DNA from: Neobacillus cucumis
Lineage (GTDB): Bacteria > Bacillota > Bacilli > Bacillales > Cytobacillaceae
Reading direction: 5' to 3'
DNA: 64,000 nt
Assembly: GCF_002860255.1 (NCBI RefSeq)
Contig: NZ_PGVE01000052.1
Span: 1 to 64,000 of the forward strand
In this document: piece by piece, positions 8,458-15,935 of the stretch
How the letters are laid out: the number at the start of each line of letters is the position of its first letter
Position numbering within the stretch: the first letter of the stretch is position 1
Program-made: the position numbers and the translations under genes
The notes under the pieces: generated by a model
Told to the model about the DNA's origin: nothing
Databases searched by the model: none
What the model saw: the letters and a program-made list of their open reading frames with translations, nothing else

Positions 8458-8501
8458 AAAGAGGGTTGACAGTTGATTGTAAAAAACTGTCATCCTCTTT
8501 T
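8458..8501 (+). terminator. terminator of the isomerase-kinase-MFS operon
   Basis: Stem AAAGAGGGTTGACAGTT against AACTGTCATCCTCTTT with a short AT loop and a terminal TTTTCG. Confidence 0.75.
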
Positions 8502-8573
8502 CGTTTAGATGGAAATTTGTCAGCATTGCCGCTAAAATGAAGTCATCGACAGAGAATGAAAGAGGATAAGCAT

Positions 8574-9551
8574 ATGGAAAAAGTGACGATGGCAGACGTT
8601 GCAAAAGCAGCAGGTGTTTCTAAAAGCACAGTATCACAGTATTTAAATAATCGATTTGAATATATGGGTGAAAAAACAAAACAAAAGATTGAAGAGGCGA
8701 TTCAAACCTTGGGGTACCAGCCTAATTATATTGCCAGAAGTTTAAAGCAAAAAAGGACCTCGATGGTTGGTATTATTGTCGCGAATATAATGCATTATTT
8801 TTCAACAGAGGTAAGCCGTGCTATAGAGGATTTTTTCCACCAACATGATCTGCATGCAATTGTCTGTAATGCGGATGATGATCCTGAGAAGGAAAAGAAG
8901 TATATTGAAATGCTGCGAGCCAAGCAAGTAGATGGCCTGATTATTTTTCCAACGGGACAAAATAATGAGTTGTATGAAAGTATGATGAAACAAGATTATC
9001 CAGTTGTCTTTATGGATCGAAAAGTACAAAATCTACCCGTGTTTTCAATTGTCACAAATAATCAGGAGTCTACTTATCGAGCGATTCAGCAATTCGTAAA
9101 GAAGGGGCATCAGCGGATTGCATTTGCTGTTCAGCCGTTAAAGGTGAGTACTCGTACGGAGCGGTTTGAAGGTTATCAGCAGGCAATGAGGGATGCGGGT
9201 ATAGAAATTAATCCCGATTATATAATCGAATCAGATATTCTAGGGATGAGCCATAAGCTTGAAAAGTTATTTTCATTAGAAGAAAGGCCAACTGCTATTT
9301 TTGCAGGAAATGACCGTGTATTTTTAGAGGTTGTGAAGTGCTTGAAAGATAAAGGAATCAAGGTTGGCAAGGATATAGAGCTAGTAGTTTTTGATAATAT
9401 TCCGTTTGCACAGGTAGTCGAAACTCCAATTACGTTTATTGTTCAACCTGCGACTGAGATGGGAACAAAGGCTGCGGAATTATTATTTGAACAAATCAAT
9501 AAAGTGGAAAGGAAACCAGAAGAGTTTGTCTTTCCAAGCAAGTTAGTATAG
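8574..9551 (+). CDS. LacI-family regulator of the sugar locus (KdgR-like)
   Basis: 325-residue LacI repressor with HTH at residues 3-25 (TMADVAKAAGVSKSTVSQYLNN) and an effector domain from about residue 60 (MVGIIVANIMHYFSTEV), including AIFAGNDRVFLEVVKCL near 240 and the late VVFDNIPFAQVVETPITFI. The ATG at 8574 lies after AGAGGAT; the ORF extends upstream without a second site. It is encoded between the carrier operon and hxlAB, and operators with the same AAACCG core occur before both, consistent with local control by a pathway intermediate. Confidence 0.87.
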   Translation: MEKVTMADVAKAAGVSKSTVSQYLNNRFEYMGEKTKQKIEEAIQTLGYQPNYIARSLKQKRTSMVGIIVANIMHYFSTEVSRAIEDFFHQHDLHAIVCNADDDPEKEKKYIEMLRAKQVDGLIIFPTGQNNELYESMMKQDYPVVFMDRKVQNLPVFSIVTNNQESTYRAIQQFVKKGHQRIAFAVQPLKVSTRTERFEGYQQAMRDAGIEINPDYIIESDILGMSHKLEKLFSLEERPTAIFAGNDRVFLEVVKCLKDKGIKVGKDIELVVFDNIPFAQVVETPITFIVQPATEMGTKAAELLFEQINKVERKPEEFVFPSKLV

Positions 9552-9608
9552 AGGAGGATATTTAGTGTCCCCTCTATCCAATTACATGAAAATATCGTAT
9601 ACTTTTAA

Positions 9609-9634
9609 TAAACCGATTTAGTAAACCGTTTTAC
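9609..9634. promoter_or_regulatory. tandem LacI-type operators before hxlA-like gene
   Basis: TAAACCGATTTA (9609-9620) and GTAAACCGTTTTAC (9621-9634), imperfect palindromes abutting each other exactly as in the pair at 5387-5412. They lie about 25-50 bp before the hxlA start codon. Confidence 0.6.
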
Positions 9635-9659
9635 TTTTTAAAAAAGGAGTTAAAAAACG

Positions 9660-10304
9660 ATGAAAATACAATTAGCTTTGGATAGGATGGAGATTGCGGA
9701 GGCGATTGAGCTGACGAGGAAAGTGGCAGATTCGATTGACTGGATCGAAGTTGGAACATCCTTAATCAAAGAATTCGGTGTTGCTAGTGTAAAAGAACTA
9801 AAACGAGCCTTTCCTGCGAAAACAGTGGTCGCTGATATTAAAACGATAGATAATGCCAGGTATGAGTTCGAAATGTGTTTTGAATCGGGAGCAGATGTAG
9901 CCACCGTTATGGGGGTGTCACCCCTTGTTACGATTGTTGCCTGCATGGAAGTAGCACAGCGGTACAATAAGCAAGTAATGATAGACTTATTAAATACATC
10001 TGCCGAACAAAAAAGGGCATTAATGAAATATAAAGAAGCGATCTTTTGTGACCATGTAAGTAAGGACGAACAAGAGATTTCGGGCTCGCAGAATCGTGGA
10101 ATGAAGAATGGCGAACTATTGGAAGATCCGGATATTCTGGTGGCAGCAGCCGGAGGGATTTCGCTGGATTCGATAGGTAAATTAAGAGAAACGTTGAATC
10201 CGGCTATTGCGATTATTGGATCGGCGATTACAAAAGCGGATAATCCGGCTGCAGCCGCTGCTAAATTTAAACAAATTTGTCTTCAGGAGGAGAATTTAGT
10301 ATGA
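9660..10304 (+). CDS. hxlA: 3-hexulose-6-phosphate synthase / KGPDC family enzyme
   Basis: 214-residue orotidine-decarboxylase-superfamily TIM barrel. The residues shared by hexulose-6-phosphate synthase and 3-keto-gulonate-6-phosphate decarboxylase are present at family positions: Asp8, Glu30 and the DIKTID motif with Asp59, Lys61, Asp64. The phosphate site is AAAGGI and IIGSAI near the C-terminus. The segment around His132 (CDHVSKDEQE) differs from the VHTGYD of classical HxlA, so the reaction may be aldol condensation with formaldehyde, its reverse, or a decarboxylation. It overlaps the hxlB-like gene by 4 bp (ATGA), preceded by AAAAGGAG. Confidence 0.75.
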   Translation: MKIQLALDRMEIAEAIELTRKVADSIDWIEVGTSLIKEFGVASVKELKRAFPAKTVVADIKTIDNARYEFEMCFESGADVATVMGVSPLVTIVACMEVAQRYNKQVMIDLLNTSAEQKRALMKYKEAIFCDHVSKDEQEISGSQNRGMKNGELLEDPDILVAAAGGISLDSIGKLRETLNPAIAIIGSAITKADNPAAAAAKFKQICLQEENLV

Positions 10305-10846
10305 TCGTTCCTACTATTTTAAAGGAAGTTGAGACGGTATTAAGCCAAGTGGCAGAAGAACAACTGCAGGAATTAGCTAAAGAATTGCAAAAAGCAGAAC
10401 GTATCTTCATTATTGGTGAAGGACGTTCAGGGCTGATGGCTAAATCCTTTGCCATGCGATTAATGCACTTGGGTGCAACGGTGTACGTTGTTGGGGAAAC
10501 GATCACCCCTTCTATTGGGGAGGGAGATCTATTAGTGGCGGTATCAGGCTCTGGAACGACAAAGAGTGTTGTCTGGACAGCGGAGAAGACGCAATCTCTT
10601 GGCTGCACAGTGATCGGAGTAACCACAAATCCAGAATCACCACTAGCAGCAGCTTCTACTAGAATTTTGCATGTTCCTGCGGCAACCAAATACCGCCGCG
10701 AGAATGAACTAAAAACCATCCAGCCGCTAGGATCATTATTCGACCAATGCGTGCACCTGCTATTTGATACCATCTGTCTGCAATACAGTAAGCTAAGCAG
10801 CGTAAGCAACAAAGACGCCTTCGCCCGTCACAGCAATTTAGAATAG
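10301..10846 (+). CDS. hxlB: 6-phospho-3-hexuloisomerase-like SIS protein
   Basis: 181-residue sugar isomerase (SIS) domain protein. GEGRSGLMAKSFAMRLMHLG and VVGETITPSIGEGDLLVAVSGSG are the signatures of the HxlB/PHI family, which interconverts 3-hexulose-6-phosphate and fructose-6-phosphate. The ATG at 10301 follows TCAGGAGGAG and overlaps the hxlA stop. Classical Bacillus hxlAB is induced by formaldehyde through HxlR; no hxlR is present here and LacI operators precede the pair, implying induction by a sugar instead. Confidence 0.82.
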   Translation: MIVPTILKEVETVLSQVAEEQLQELAKELQKAERIFIIGEGRSGLMAKSFAMRLMHLGATVYVVGETITPSIGEGDLLVAVSGSGTTKSVVWTAEKTQSLGCTVIGVTTNPESPLAAASTRILHVPAATKYRRENELKTIQPLGSLFDQCVHLLFDTICLQYSKLSSVSNKDAFARHSNLE

Positions 10847-10867
10847 CAGCATGGTGAAAATATTGTA

Positions 10868-10886
10868 AATGGTGCCTGACACCATT
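10868..10886. repeat. dispersed palindrome GGTG-CCTGA-CACC, copy 1
   Basis: AATGGTG / CACCATT arms around a CCTGA loop. It is one of three copies in the window, the others at 11078-11096 and 28964-28978. Arm bases differ between copies but stay complementary. Confidence 0.7.
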
Positions 10887-10942
10887 CGTGTACATTGTCC
10901 ATTCAGAATGCACAATGTTTGCTGCTAGCTTCGAAGAGAGGA

Positions 10943-10979
10943 GGCTGATTCAAAGAAGAGCTTTGAATCAGCCTTTTTT
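10943..10979 (+). terminator. terminator of hxlAB
   Basis: 13-bp perfect stem GGCTGATTCAAAG / CTTTGAATCAGCC, loop AAGAG, then six T residues. Confidence 0.92.
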
Positions 10980-11077
10980 CTTTGGTTAAAGACTTTGATA
11001 GGGGAGAGTCAATATAATACCTTCAAAAAGTTTTATGTAATTTATTCCAATTCAACCTCCGCAAACCGAGTAAAATC

Positions 11078-11096
11078 AACGGTGCCTGACACCGTT
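11078..11096. repeat. dispersed palindrome GGTG-CCTGA-CACC, copy 2
   Basis: AACGGTG / CACCGTT arms around CCTGA. Compared with copy 1, T-A is replaced by C-G on both sides, a compensatory change. Confidence 0.7.
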
Positions 11097-11139
11097 TGCA
11101 ATATTTCTACCTTCAATATGACATTTATCATGGTTGATA

Positions 11140-11183
11140 CATGACACCTGCTACTAACATGTCATGAAACCTTCCTTTATAAT
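11140..11183 (+). promoter_or_regulatory. desaturase promoter with upstream inverted repeat
   Basis: CATGACA (11140-11146) and TGTCATG (11160-11166) form a 7-bp inverted repeat with a 13-bp spacer. A TATAAT -10 follows at 11178-11183, while the -35 position (TAACAT) is far from consensus, as expected for an activator-dependent promoter. By position it is a candidate DesR-type site. Confidence 0.5.
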
Positions 11184-11220
11184 TCGAAGAAAGACTAAGA
11201 AGGAAGGGAATTTAACTAAA

Positions 11221-12252
11221 ATGACCTTACATGATACGAAGAATTTGAAGAAACAAGTAGCTCCGTTTGAAAAGTCAACAACGAAAGAAAGTGTTATCCA
11301 AATTTTCAACACAGTTGTCCCATTTATTGCCCTTTGGTACCTAGCTTACTTGAGCCTATCCGTTTCTTATTGGTTAGCGTTGGTTCCGATTTTGATAGCA
11401 GCTGGTTTCTTAACAAGAATTTTTATCATTTTTCATGATTGTACTCACTTTTCCTTTTTTAAGAGCCGCCGTGCCAACCGTATCCTAGGAACGTTTATGG
11501 GTGTCCTTACATTGCATCCATTTGATCAATGGGGACATGACCACTCTGTTCACCATGCAACAAGCGGTAACCTGGATAAGCGCGGGACAGGAGATATTTG
11601 GACGCTGACGGTCGATGAATATTTAGCTGCACCACTCCGAACTCGTTTAGCCTACAGGTTCTATCGAAATCCTTTCGTCATGTTTGGATTAGGCCCTATT
11701 TATGTATTCCTTTTAAAAAATAGATTTAACCGCAAGGGTGCAAGACCAAAGGAACGAAACAATACGTATTTAACCAATGTTATTATCGTAGCTTTAATTG
11801 CATTGCTTTGTTGGGCAATCGGATGGCAGGCATTTTTAATAGTACAAGGTTCGATTTTCATGATTTCCGGAGCAGCAGGAATTTGGCTGTTCTATGTCCA
11901 ACACACCTTTGAGGATTCTTATTTTGAGCATGACAAAGAGTGGGAATATGTATTAGCCGCAGTTGAGGGAAGTTCCTTTTATAAGCTGCCGAAAGTATTA
12001 CAGTGGCTAACAGGTAACATTGGATTTCACCATGTGCACCACCTAAGTCCAAGGGTTCCTAATTATAAATTGGAAGAGGCACACAGTAGCACAACGCCAT
12101 TACAACATGTCCCAACCATTACTCTTGCAACAAGCCTTCGCTCACTAAGGTTCCGCCTTTGGGATGAGAAAGCAAAGAACTTTATCACTTTTAAGGATAT
12201 TAAAGCAGTTGAAAAAAAGAGAATATCTGTTCAAGCAAAGCCTGAATTATAA
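11221..12252 (+). CDS. des: membrane fatty acid desaturase (Des-like)
   Basis: 343-residue integral membrane acyl-lipid desaturase that introduces double bonds into membrane phospholipid acyl chains, usually on cold shock. The three histidine boxes that bind the di-iron centre are HDCTH (72-76), HDHSVHH (106-112) and HHVHH near residue 275, set among hydrophobic helices. The ATG at 11221 aligns with the usual start of Bacillus Des (MT...LKKQVAPF); an upstream ATG at 11164 adds 19 residues and cannot be excluded, since the GGAAGGG site is about 12 nt away. A DesR-like gene follows. Confidence 0.88.
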   Translation: MTLHDTKNLKKQVAPFEKSTTKESVIQIFNTVVPFIALWYLAYLSLSVSYWLALVPILIAAGFLTRIFIIFHDCTHFSFFKSRRANRILGTFMGVLTLHPFDQWGHDHSVHHATSGNLDKRGTGDIWTLTVDEYLAAPLRTRLAYRFYRNPFVMFGLGPIYVFLLKNRFNRKGARPKERNNTYLTNVIIVALIALLCWAIGWQAFLIVQGSIFMISGAAGIWLFYVQHTFEDSYFEHDKEWEYVLAAVEGSSFYKLPKVLQWLTGNIGFHHVHHLSPRVPNYKLEEAHSSTTPLQHVPTITLATSLRSLRFRLWDEKAKNFITFKDIKAVEKKRISVQAKPEL

Positions 12253-12284
12253 AAAAATGGCTGCCAGATAAGGGGAGAACGAAT

Positions 12285-12806
12285 ATGATTCGAATTGTAA
12301 TAGCAGAAGATCAAGAAATGCTGTTAGAGGCAATTGGTTCCCTCCTCAATTTGGAAGATGACATGGAAGTAGTTGGACTTGCGGCAGATGGGGAAGAGGC
12401 CATTCGGCTAGTCCATCATCTACACCCCGATGTTTGTCTGATGGATATCGAGATGCCTGTAAAAAGCGGTCTAGAAGCAGCCGAAATGATTAAGCCGCTG
12501 GATTGTAAGGTGATCATTTTAACCACTTTTGCCAGGAAAGGCTATTGGTACAGGGCCATACAGGCTGATGTTAGAGGATATTTATTAAAAGATGGTCCCA
12601 GTGAAGAGTTAGCAGATTCTATTCGAAGCATAATAGCGGGTAGACGGATTTACTCTCAAGAACTAATGGACGAAGCGGTCAATGTAACTGATCAAGAAAG
12701 AAATGAACCTATTATTGACCAGGATCCACAGGATAAGCCGATGCTTGGAAATGTGAGAAAGTACCTCTCGTCGATAAGGGAAAAAATAAAACTCTCTACA
12801 GGTTAA
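12285..12806 (+). CDS. DesR-like response regulator with degenerate DNA-binding domain
   Basis: 173-residue NarL/DesR-type protein. The receiver domain (1-120) is intact: acidic Glu8-Asp9, phospho-acceptor Asp54 in DVCLMDIEMP, Thr80/81 and Lys102. It closely resembles DesR. The LuxR HTH expected at about residues 133-195 is reduced to about 40 residues: VTDQER is followed by unrelated sequence and then GNVRKYLSSIREKIKL, so the scaffold and most of the recognition HTH are missing. AAGGGGAG precedes the ATG. No DesK kinase gene is in the window. It probably cannot bind DNA as DesR does. Confidence 0.82.
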   Translation: MIRIVIAEDQEMLLEAIGSLLNLEDDMEVVGLAADGEEAIRLVHHLHPDVCLMDIEMPVKSGLEAAEMIKPLDCKVIILTTFARKGYWYRAIQADVRGYLLKDGPSEELADSIRSIIAGRRIYSQELMDEAVNVTDQERNEPIIDQDPQDKPMLGNVRKYLSSIREKIKLSTG

Positions 12807-12823
12807 AAAAGTCCAAATAAAAG

Positions 12824-12858
12824 GGCGCCTTCCACCTAAAAGGTGGAGGCGCCTTTTT
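12824..12858 (+). terminator. terminator after the DesR-like gene
   Basis: GGCGCCTTCCACCT against AGGTGGAGGCGCC (13 bp with one bulge), loop AAA, then TTTTT. Confidence 0.92.
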
Positions 12859-12864
12859 ATAATT

Positions 12865-12972
12865 AATCAAACGTTTAATTGACTAGTTATCAGTCCTTAA
12901 TATATCAGGAGTTTTAATAATTTAATCAAACGTTTAATTAATATTGGAGCTAAACTAAACAAACGTTTAATT
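12865..12972. repeat. three AAACGTTT palindromes in a convergent intergenic region
   Basis: Near-identical copies AATCAAACGTTTAATT at 12865-12880 and 12924-12939, and AAACAAACGTTTAATT at 12957-12972. Each is a palindrome around ACGT of the kind bound by LacI or TetR dimers. They lie between the terminator of the DesR-like gene and the 3' end of a minus-strand gene, so there is no obvious promoter for them to control. Confidence 0.7.
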
Positions 12973-13003
12973 AAAAATAACTTGATTGCGTGCTACGACA
13001 AAA

Positions 13004-13192
13004 TTAGGTTTCTAAAACAATTTGTTTTTCTTTTTCCACTTCCAAGGCCGATACAATATAAGCGAATCCATTCATCAATAAAACCATAACATTTGATTGA
13101 AGCCGTTCACTTTCTCCTAAATAGGTATTTATCAAGATAATAACTGAATACAAAATGACAAAAAACAACGCAATTTTATTAAGAATCGCCAT
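13004..13192 (-). CDS. small membrane protein, function unknown
   Basis: 62-residue protein with two hydrophobic segments (about residues 3-22 and 38-54) and a charged, Glu/Lys-rich C-terminus (EVEKEKQIVLET). The ATG at 13192 lies about 10 nt after AAAGGGG; an in-frame TTG at 13201 is too close to the ribosome site. It is a plausible small inner-membrane protein of Bacillaceae. No family was recognised. Three palindromic operator-like repeats lie just beyond its stop codon. Confidence 0.6.
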   Translation of the reverse strand: MAILNKIALFFVILYSVIILINTYLGESERLQSNVMVLLMNGFAYIVSALEVEKEKQIVLET

Positions 13193-13290
13193 TTGAAACA
13201 ACCCCTTTATTTAGGATGCTTATTTTTTATCTTATTTTCTACAAGCAGGTCTTATGCAAGTCAAGAACAATAGCCTAGAATACTTTCTAT

Positions 13291-13318
13291 AAAAATAAGA
13301 GGCGAAAGTCCGCCTCTT
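13291..13318 (-). terminator. terminator of the MarR-MFS operon
   Basis: On the minus strand AAGAGGCG pairs with CGCCTCTT (8 bp), followed by ATTTTT. Confidence 0.8.
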
Positions 13319-13325
13319 GCATAGT

Positions 13326-14528
13326 TTATGCAGCCGTATTCAGATTTGCTCTTATACCACGTTCTTTTTTGCCATGTAAAAAATAGTAAAGGACAGTTGA
13401 TAGGAGGACAACTATTCCAAGGATCACATACAATGATCGATAACCTGTTCCTGGAATGATGAAACCAAGAATATAAGGTCCAAAGCCTAATCCTGCATCA
13501 AGAGCAATAAAGAAAGTAGACGTAGCCAGTCCCATTCGATGCGGCGGTGTTAACTTTACGGCGATGGCTTGTGTGCTCGATTGCATATTACCAAAGCCAA
13601 GACCAATAAGGGCACCGGCCATAAGTAACATCAACCCCGAGTTAACGGAACTTAGCAGCACCATACCGCCAGCTAAAATGAAAAAGCCAGGATACATAAT
13701 ATAGTTCGCGCCTTTCGAATCCATCAAGCGTCCTGTAAAGGGACGAGAGAATAAAACCGCGACCGAATAAACTAGGAAGAAAAAGCTTGCGGCACTAACT
13801 AGGTTAATTTCATTCGCATAGAATTTAATAAATGAAAGAACACTTGAATAACAAAAAGAGATAACCAGTGTGATAATTGCAATCGGTACGGCCTTTGGCT
13901 CTATAAAATTTGAAAGCTTGAAGCTTTTTGTTTCGGACGTTGGCTGTTTTGCTGTTATTGTAACAGCCGGTACATAAACAAATAATGAAGTAATGAAACT
14001 AATAATACCTAAAACAACCGAAAAAACAAAAATCATTTGGAAAGTAGTATGCTGTGTCATATAAAGGCCGACAAACGGACCAACTGCTGTAGCAAGGGTC
14101 GTACTCATGCTAAAGTAACCAATTCCCTCAGCTTTCCGGGCAGCCGGTATAATTTGCGCCGCAACTGTACCCGTAGCTGTCCCTACGATACCTGCGGCTA
14201 CACCATGCAATAAACGTGTAGTCAGCATGATGCCGATATTAGAACTGATTAAATAAAGCATCGTCGTTAAAATAAAAAAGACTAGACCAATAAATAAGGT
14301 TTTTCTACGGCCAAGCGACTCGATAAAGCGGCCAGTAAAAAGTCTTCCGATTAACGAACCGATGATAAAGATTCCTGTCACCAGGCCCGCCTGACTTGTC
14401 GATGCATGAAACTGATCTACAGCATACTCCCCGATAATGACAATCAAAAGATAAAATACTAGGTTAATTAAAAAGTTAATGCCTGAGACAATAATAAAAT
14501 CTTTTGTCCATAATCTAGATGAATTCAC
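13326..14528 (-). CDS. MFS efflux transporter (YwoG-like)
   Basis: 400-residue, 12-helix major facilitator protein of the drug:H+ antiporter type. Motif A is visible as GRLFTGRFIESLGRRKT near residues 61-77 and is echoed in the second half as RPFTGRLMDSKG. It lies 12 bp downstream of a MarR gene in the same operon, the arrangement of the Bacillus ywoH-ywoG pair, which suggests ligand-derepressed export of a toxic compound. The substrate is unknown. Confidence 0.82.
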   Translation of the reverse strand: MNSSRLWTKDFIIVSGINFLINLVFYLLIVIIGEYAVDQFHASTSQAGLVTGIFIIGSLIGRLFTGRFIESLGRRKTLFIGLVFFILTTMLYLISSNIGIMLTTRLLHGVAAGIVGTATGTVAAQIIPAARKAEGIGYFSMSTTLATAVGPFVGLYMTQHTTFQMIFVFSVVLGIISFITSLFVYVPAVTITAKQPTSETKSFKLSNFIEPKAVPIAIITLVISFCYSSVLSFIKFYANEINLVSAASFFFLVYSVAVLFSRPFTGRLMDSKGANYIMYPGFFILAGGMVLLSSVNSGLMLLMAGALIGLGFGNMQSSTQAIAVKLTPPHRMGLATSTFFIALDAGLGFGPYILGFIIPGTGYRSLYVILGIVVLLSTVLYYFLHGKKERGIRANLNTAA

Positions 14529-14540
14529 ATTATTAACCCC

Positions 14541-14969
14541 TTACTTTGTAATATTATTCCGTATATTCTCCATGATCCGAATCATCTCTATTTGTTCCTG
14601 CTCTGTGATCCCTTCTAAAATTTCTTGTTCGAATTGATCAATTGTTACACGTACATCTGTATAAACCTGTTTGCCAACAACTGATAGCTGCATTCTTTTT
14701 TCCCGTTTGTCCTTGCCGGGAACATGCTCGACATACCCTAGTTCCTCTAAACGGCTCATCGTTCTTGTAACCGTAGGCTTTTCAACCCCCATATACTGTG
14801 AAACCTCTACAAGTGTAGCGGGCCCTTTATTGGCTAAGTAGTACAAAATCGTCCATTGAGCTCGATAAAGCTGATGTTCGGCAAGATGAACATTTAGTCT
14901 ATTTTCAAACGGCCGATAGAGCATAAGTAATTGATGAAAGAATTTTTGGGAAGTTTTAATGGTCAACAC
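14541..14969 (-). CDS. MarR-family transcriptional regulator (YwoH-like)
   Basis: About 142 residues with a winged HTH: ATLVEVSQYMGVEKPTVTRTMSRLEELGYVEHV near residues 54-86, then the DKREKRMQLSVVGK wing. It is first in an operon with an MFS exporter and probably represses it. Start uncertain: GTG at 14969 and TTG at 14966 both sit almost against AAAGAGGTG, so the true start may be one of these or a little downstream. Confidence 0.85.
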   Translation of the reverse strand: MLTIKTSQKFFHQLLMLYRPFENRLNVHLAEHQLYRAQWTILYYLANKGPATLVEVSQYMGVEKPTVTRTMSRLEELGYVEHVPGKDKREKRMQLSVVGKQVYTDVRVTIDQFEQEILEGITEQEQIEMIRIMENIRNNITK

Positions 14970-15112
14970 CTCTTTTTATTAATCAATATGGAGACACTAT
15001 CTTTGTGTTAAGTGGGTCCTAAGGTCATTCTAAGTTAGTTAAATTAGTTACCTATAGTAACAGTTATCCTGGATAACTATATCATGTTTCCTTATCTTTT
15101 GTCTAGTCATAC

Positions 15113-15146
15113 AAAAAAAGGCAAACAGTGCTTAGCACTGTTTGCC
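15113..15146 (-). terminator. terminator of the guanylate-kinase-like gene
   Basis: Minus-strand stem GGCAAACAGTGCT / AGCACTGTTTGCC (13 bp, no extra loop bases beyond the turn) followed by seven U residues. Confidence 0.9.
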
Positions 15147-15161
15147 TTCATGGAACTCTAA

Positions 15162-15752
15162 TTAATAATCAGTAACTGTGAGATTTCGATCCAAAAAAGA
15201 CTCAATCAATTCGCTGATTTGATACGCTACTTGTGGGGAATCAAAGTTTTCATATGCATATTCACAGTTAGTTTTGTAGCTCATGGTTTCATCGTAATGT
15301 GTCATATGCCGTTCAATGGCATCATCCGGATCTTGACGATCATGCTGTCTTTGGATAACGGTATCCCGGTCAGCGAAAATAAAGATTCGAACGACATTAT
15401 CACCGTACATCTTCTTTAACTTCTCCGTACCCTCAGGATTTAGGGTTAAATAGACATAATCGTGATTTTTAAAGGCATCAACAATGTCTTGTTCACGAAT
15501 TCCATAGTGAATACCATCAATCTCCACACTTTCAAGAAATTCCTGATTAGTTTCCATCTGTTTGAAGACTTCTTCGCTGATAAAATGGTAGTCTTCACCA
15601 TTCTTTTCATAGTGACGTGGGGAACGGGTAGTGTAAGAGATGACAGTTTCCATATCAAACGCGGTAGCGACCATTTTCGCAATTGTCTTACGGCCTGATC
15701 CATCTGGACCTGTGTAAACAAATATTTTCTCTTTTCCTTTGATTTGGTACAT
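15162..15752 (-). CDS. guanylate kinase-like protein with atypical P-loop
   Basis: 196-residue P-loop NMP-kinase-fold protein. The guanylate-binding segment is clear (SYTTRSPRHYEKNGEDYHFISEEVF near 39-59, YGIREQDI near 83), as in Gmk. The P-loop at residues 15-23 reads GPDGSGRKT, where Gmk has GPSGxGKxT, so the invariant lysine position holds Arg with Lys one residue on. C-terminally it lacks the usual lid sequence and ends with NLTVTDY. It is monocistronic with AAAAGGAGG before the ATG. It is likely a paralogue rather than the housekeeping guanylate kinase; role unknown. Confidence 0.75.
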   Translation of the reverse strand: MYQIKGKEKIFVYTGPDGSGRKTIAKMVATAFDMETVISYTTRSPRHYEKNGEDYHFISEEVFKQMETNQEFLESVEIDGIHYGIREQDIVDAFKNHDYVYLTLNPEGTEKLKKMYGDNVVRIFIFADRDTVIQRQHDRQDPDDAIERHMTHYDETMSYKTNCEYAYENFDSPQVAYQISELIESFLDRNLTVTDY

Positions 15753-15935
15753 AGTGAAGCCTCCTTTTAGTGAAAAATAGTTTACATTCTAGTGGGTTTT
15801 ATGCAGGAAGTTATGGGGAATGATTACAACAATTATATCAAAAATACTGAACGAATAGATGGGTTTTTTGGCTGATTTTTCAGAAAAACATTCATACCCA
15901 TCCAAACCAATTTGTTCAGGGGGAACACAATAGTT

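Larger units (their letters stand above)
10847..11220 (+). other. intergenic region with terminator, two GGTG-CCTGA-CACC repeats and des promoter
   Basis: 374 bp without a credible gene. Contents in order: a GGTGCCTGACACC palindrome (10868-10886), an imperfect palindrome ACATTGT...ACAATGT (10892-10918), the hxlAB terminator (10943-10979), a second GGTGCCTGACACC copy (11078-11096), the CATGACA inverted repeat (11140-11166) and a TATAAT -10 (11178-11183) serving the desaturase gene. Confidence 0.7.

Noticed and set aside
5444..10846. Standard kdgRKAT pectin-degradation operon
   Set aside because: The KdgK and LacI likeness fits, but KdgA is absent and the carrier is an ACS-type MFS protein, not a KdgT-type permease.
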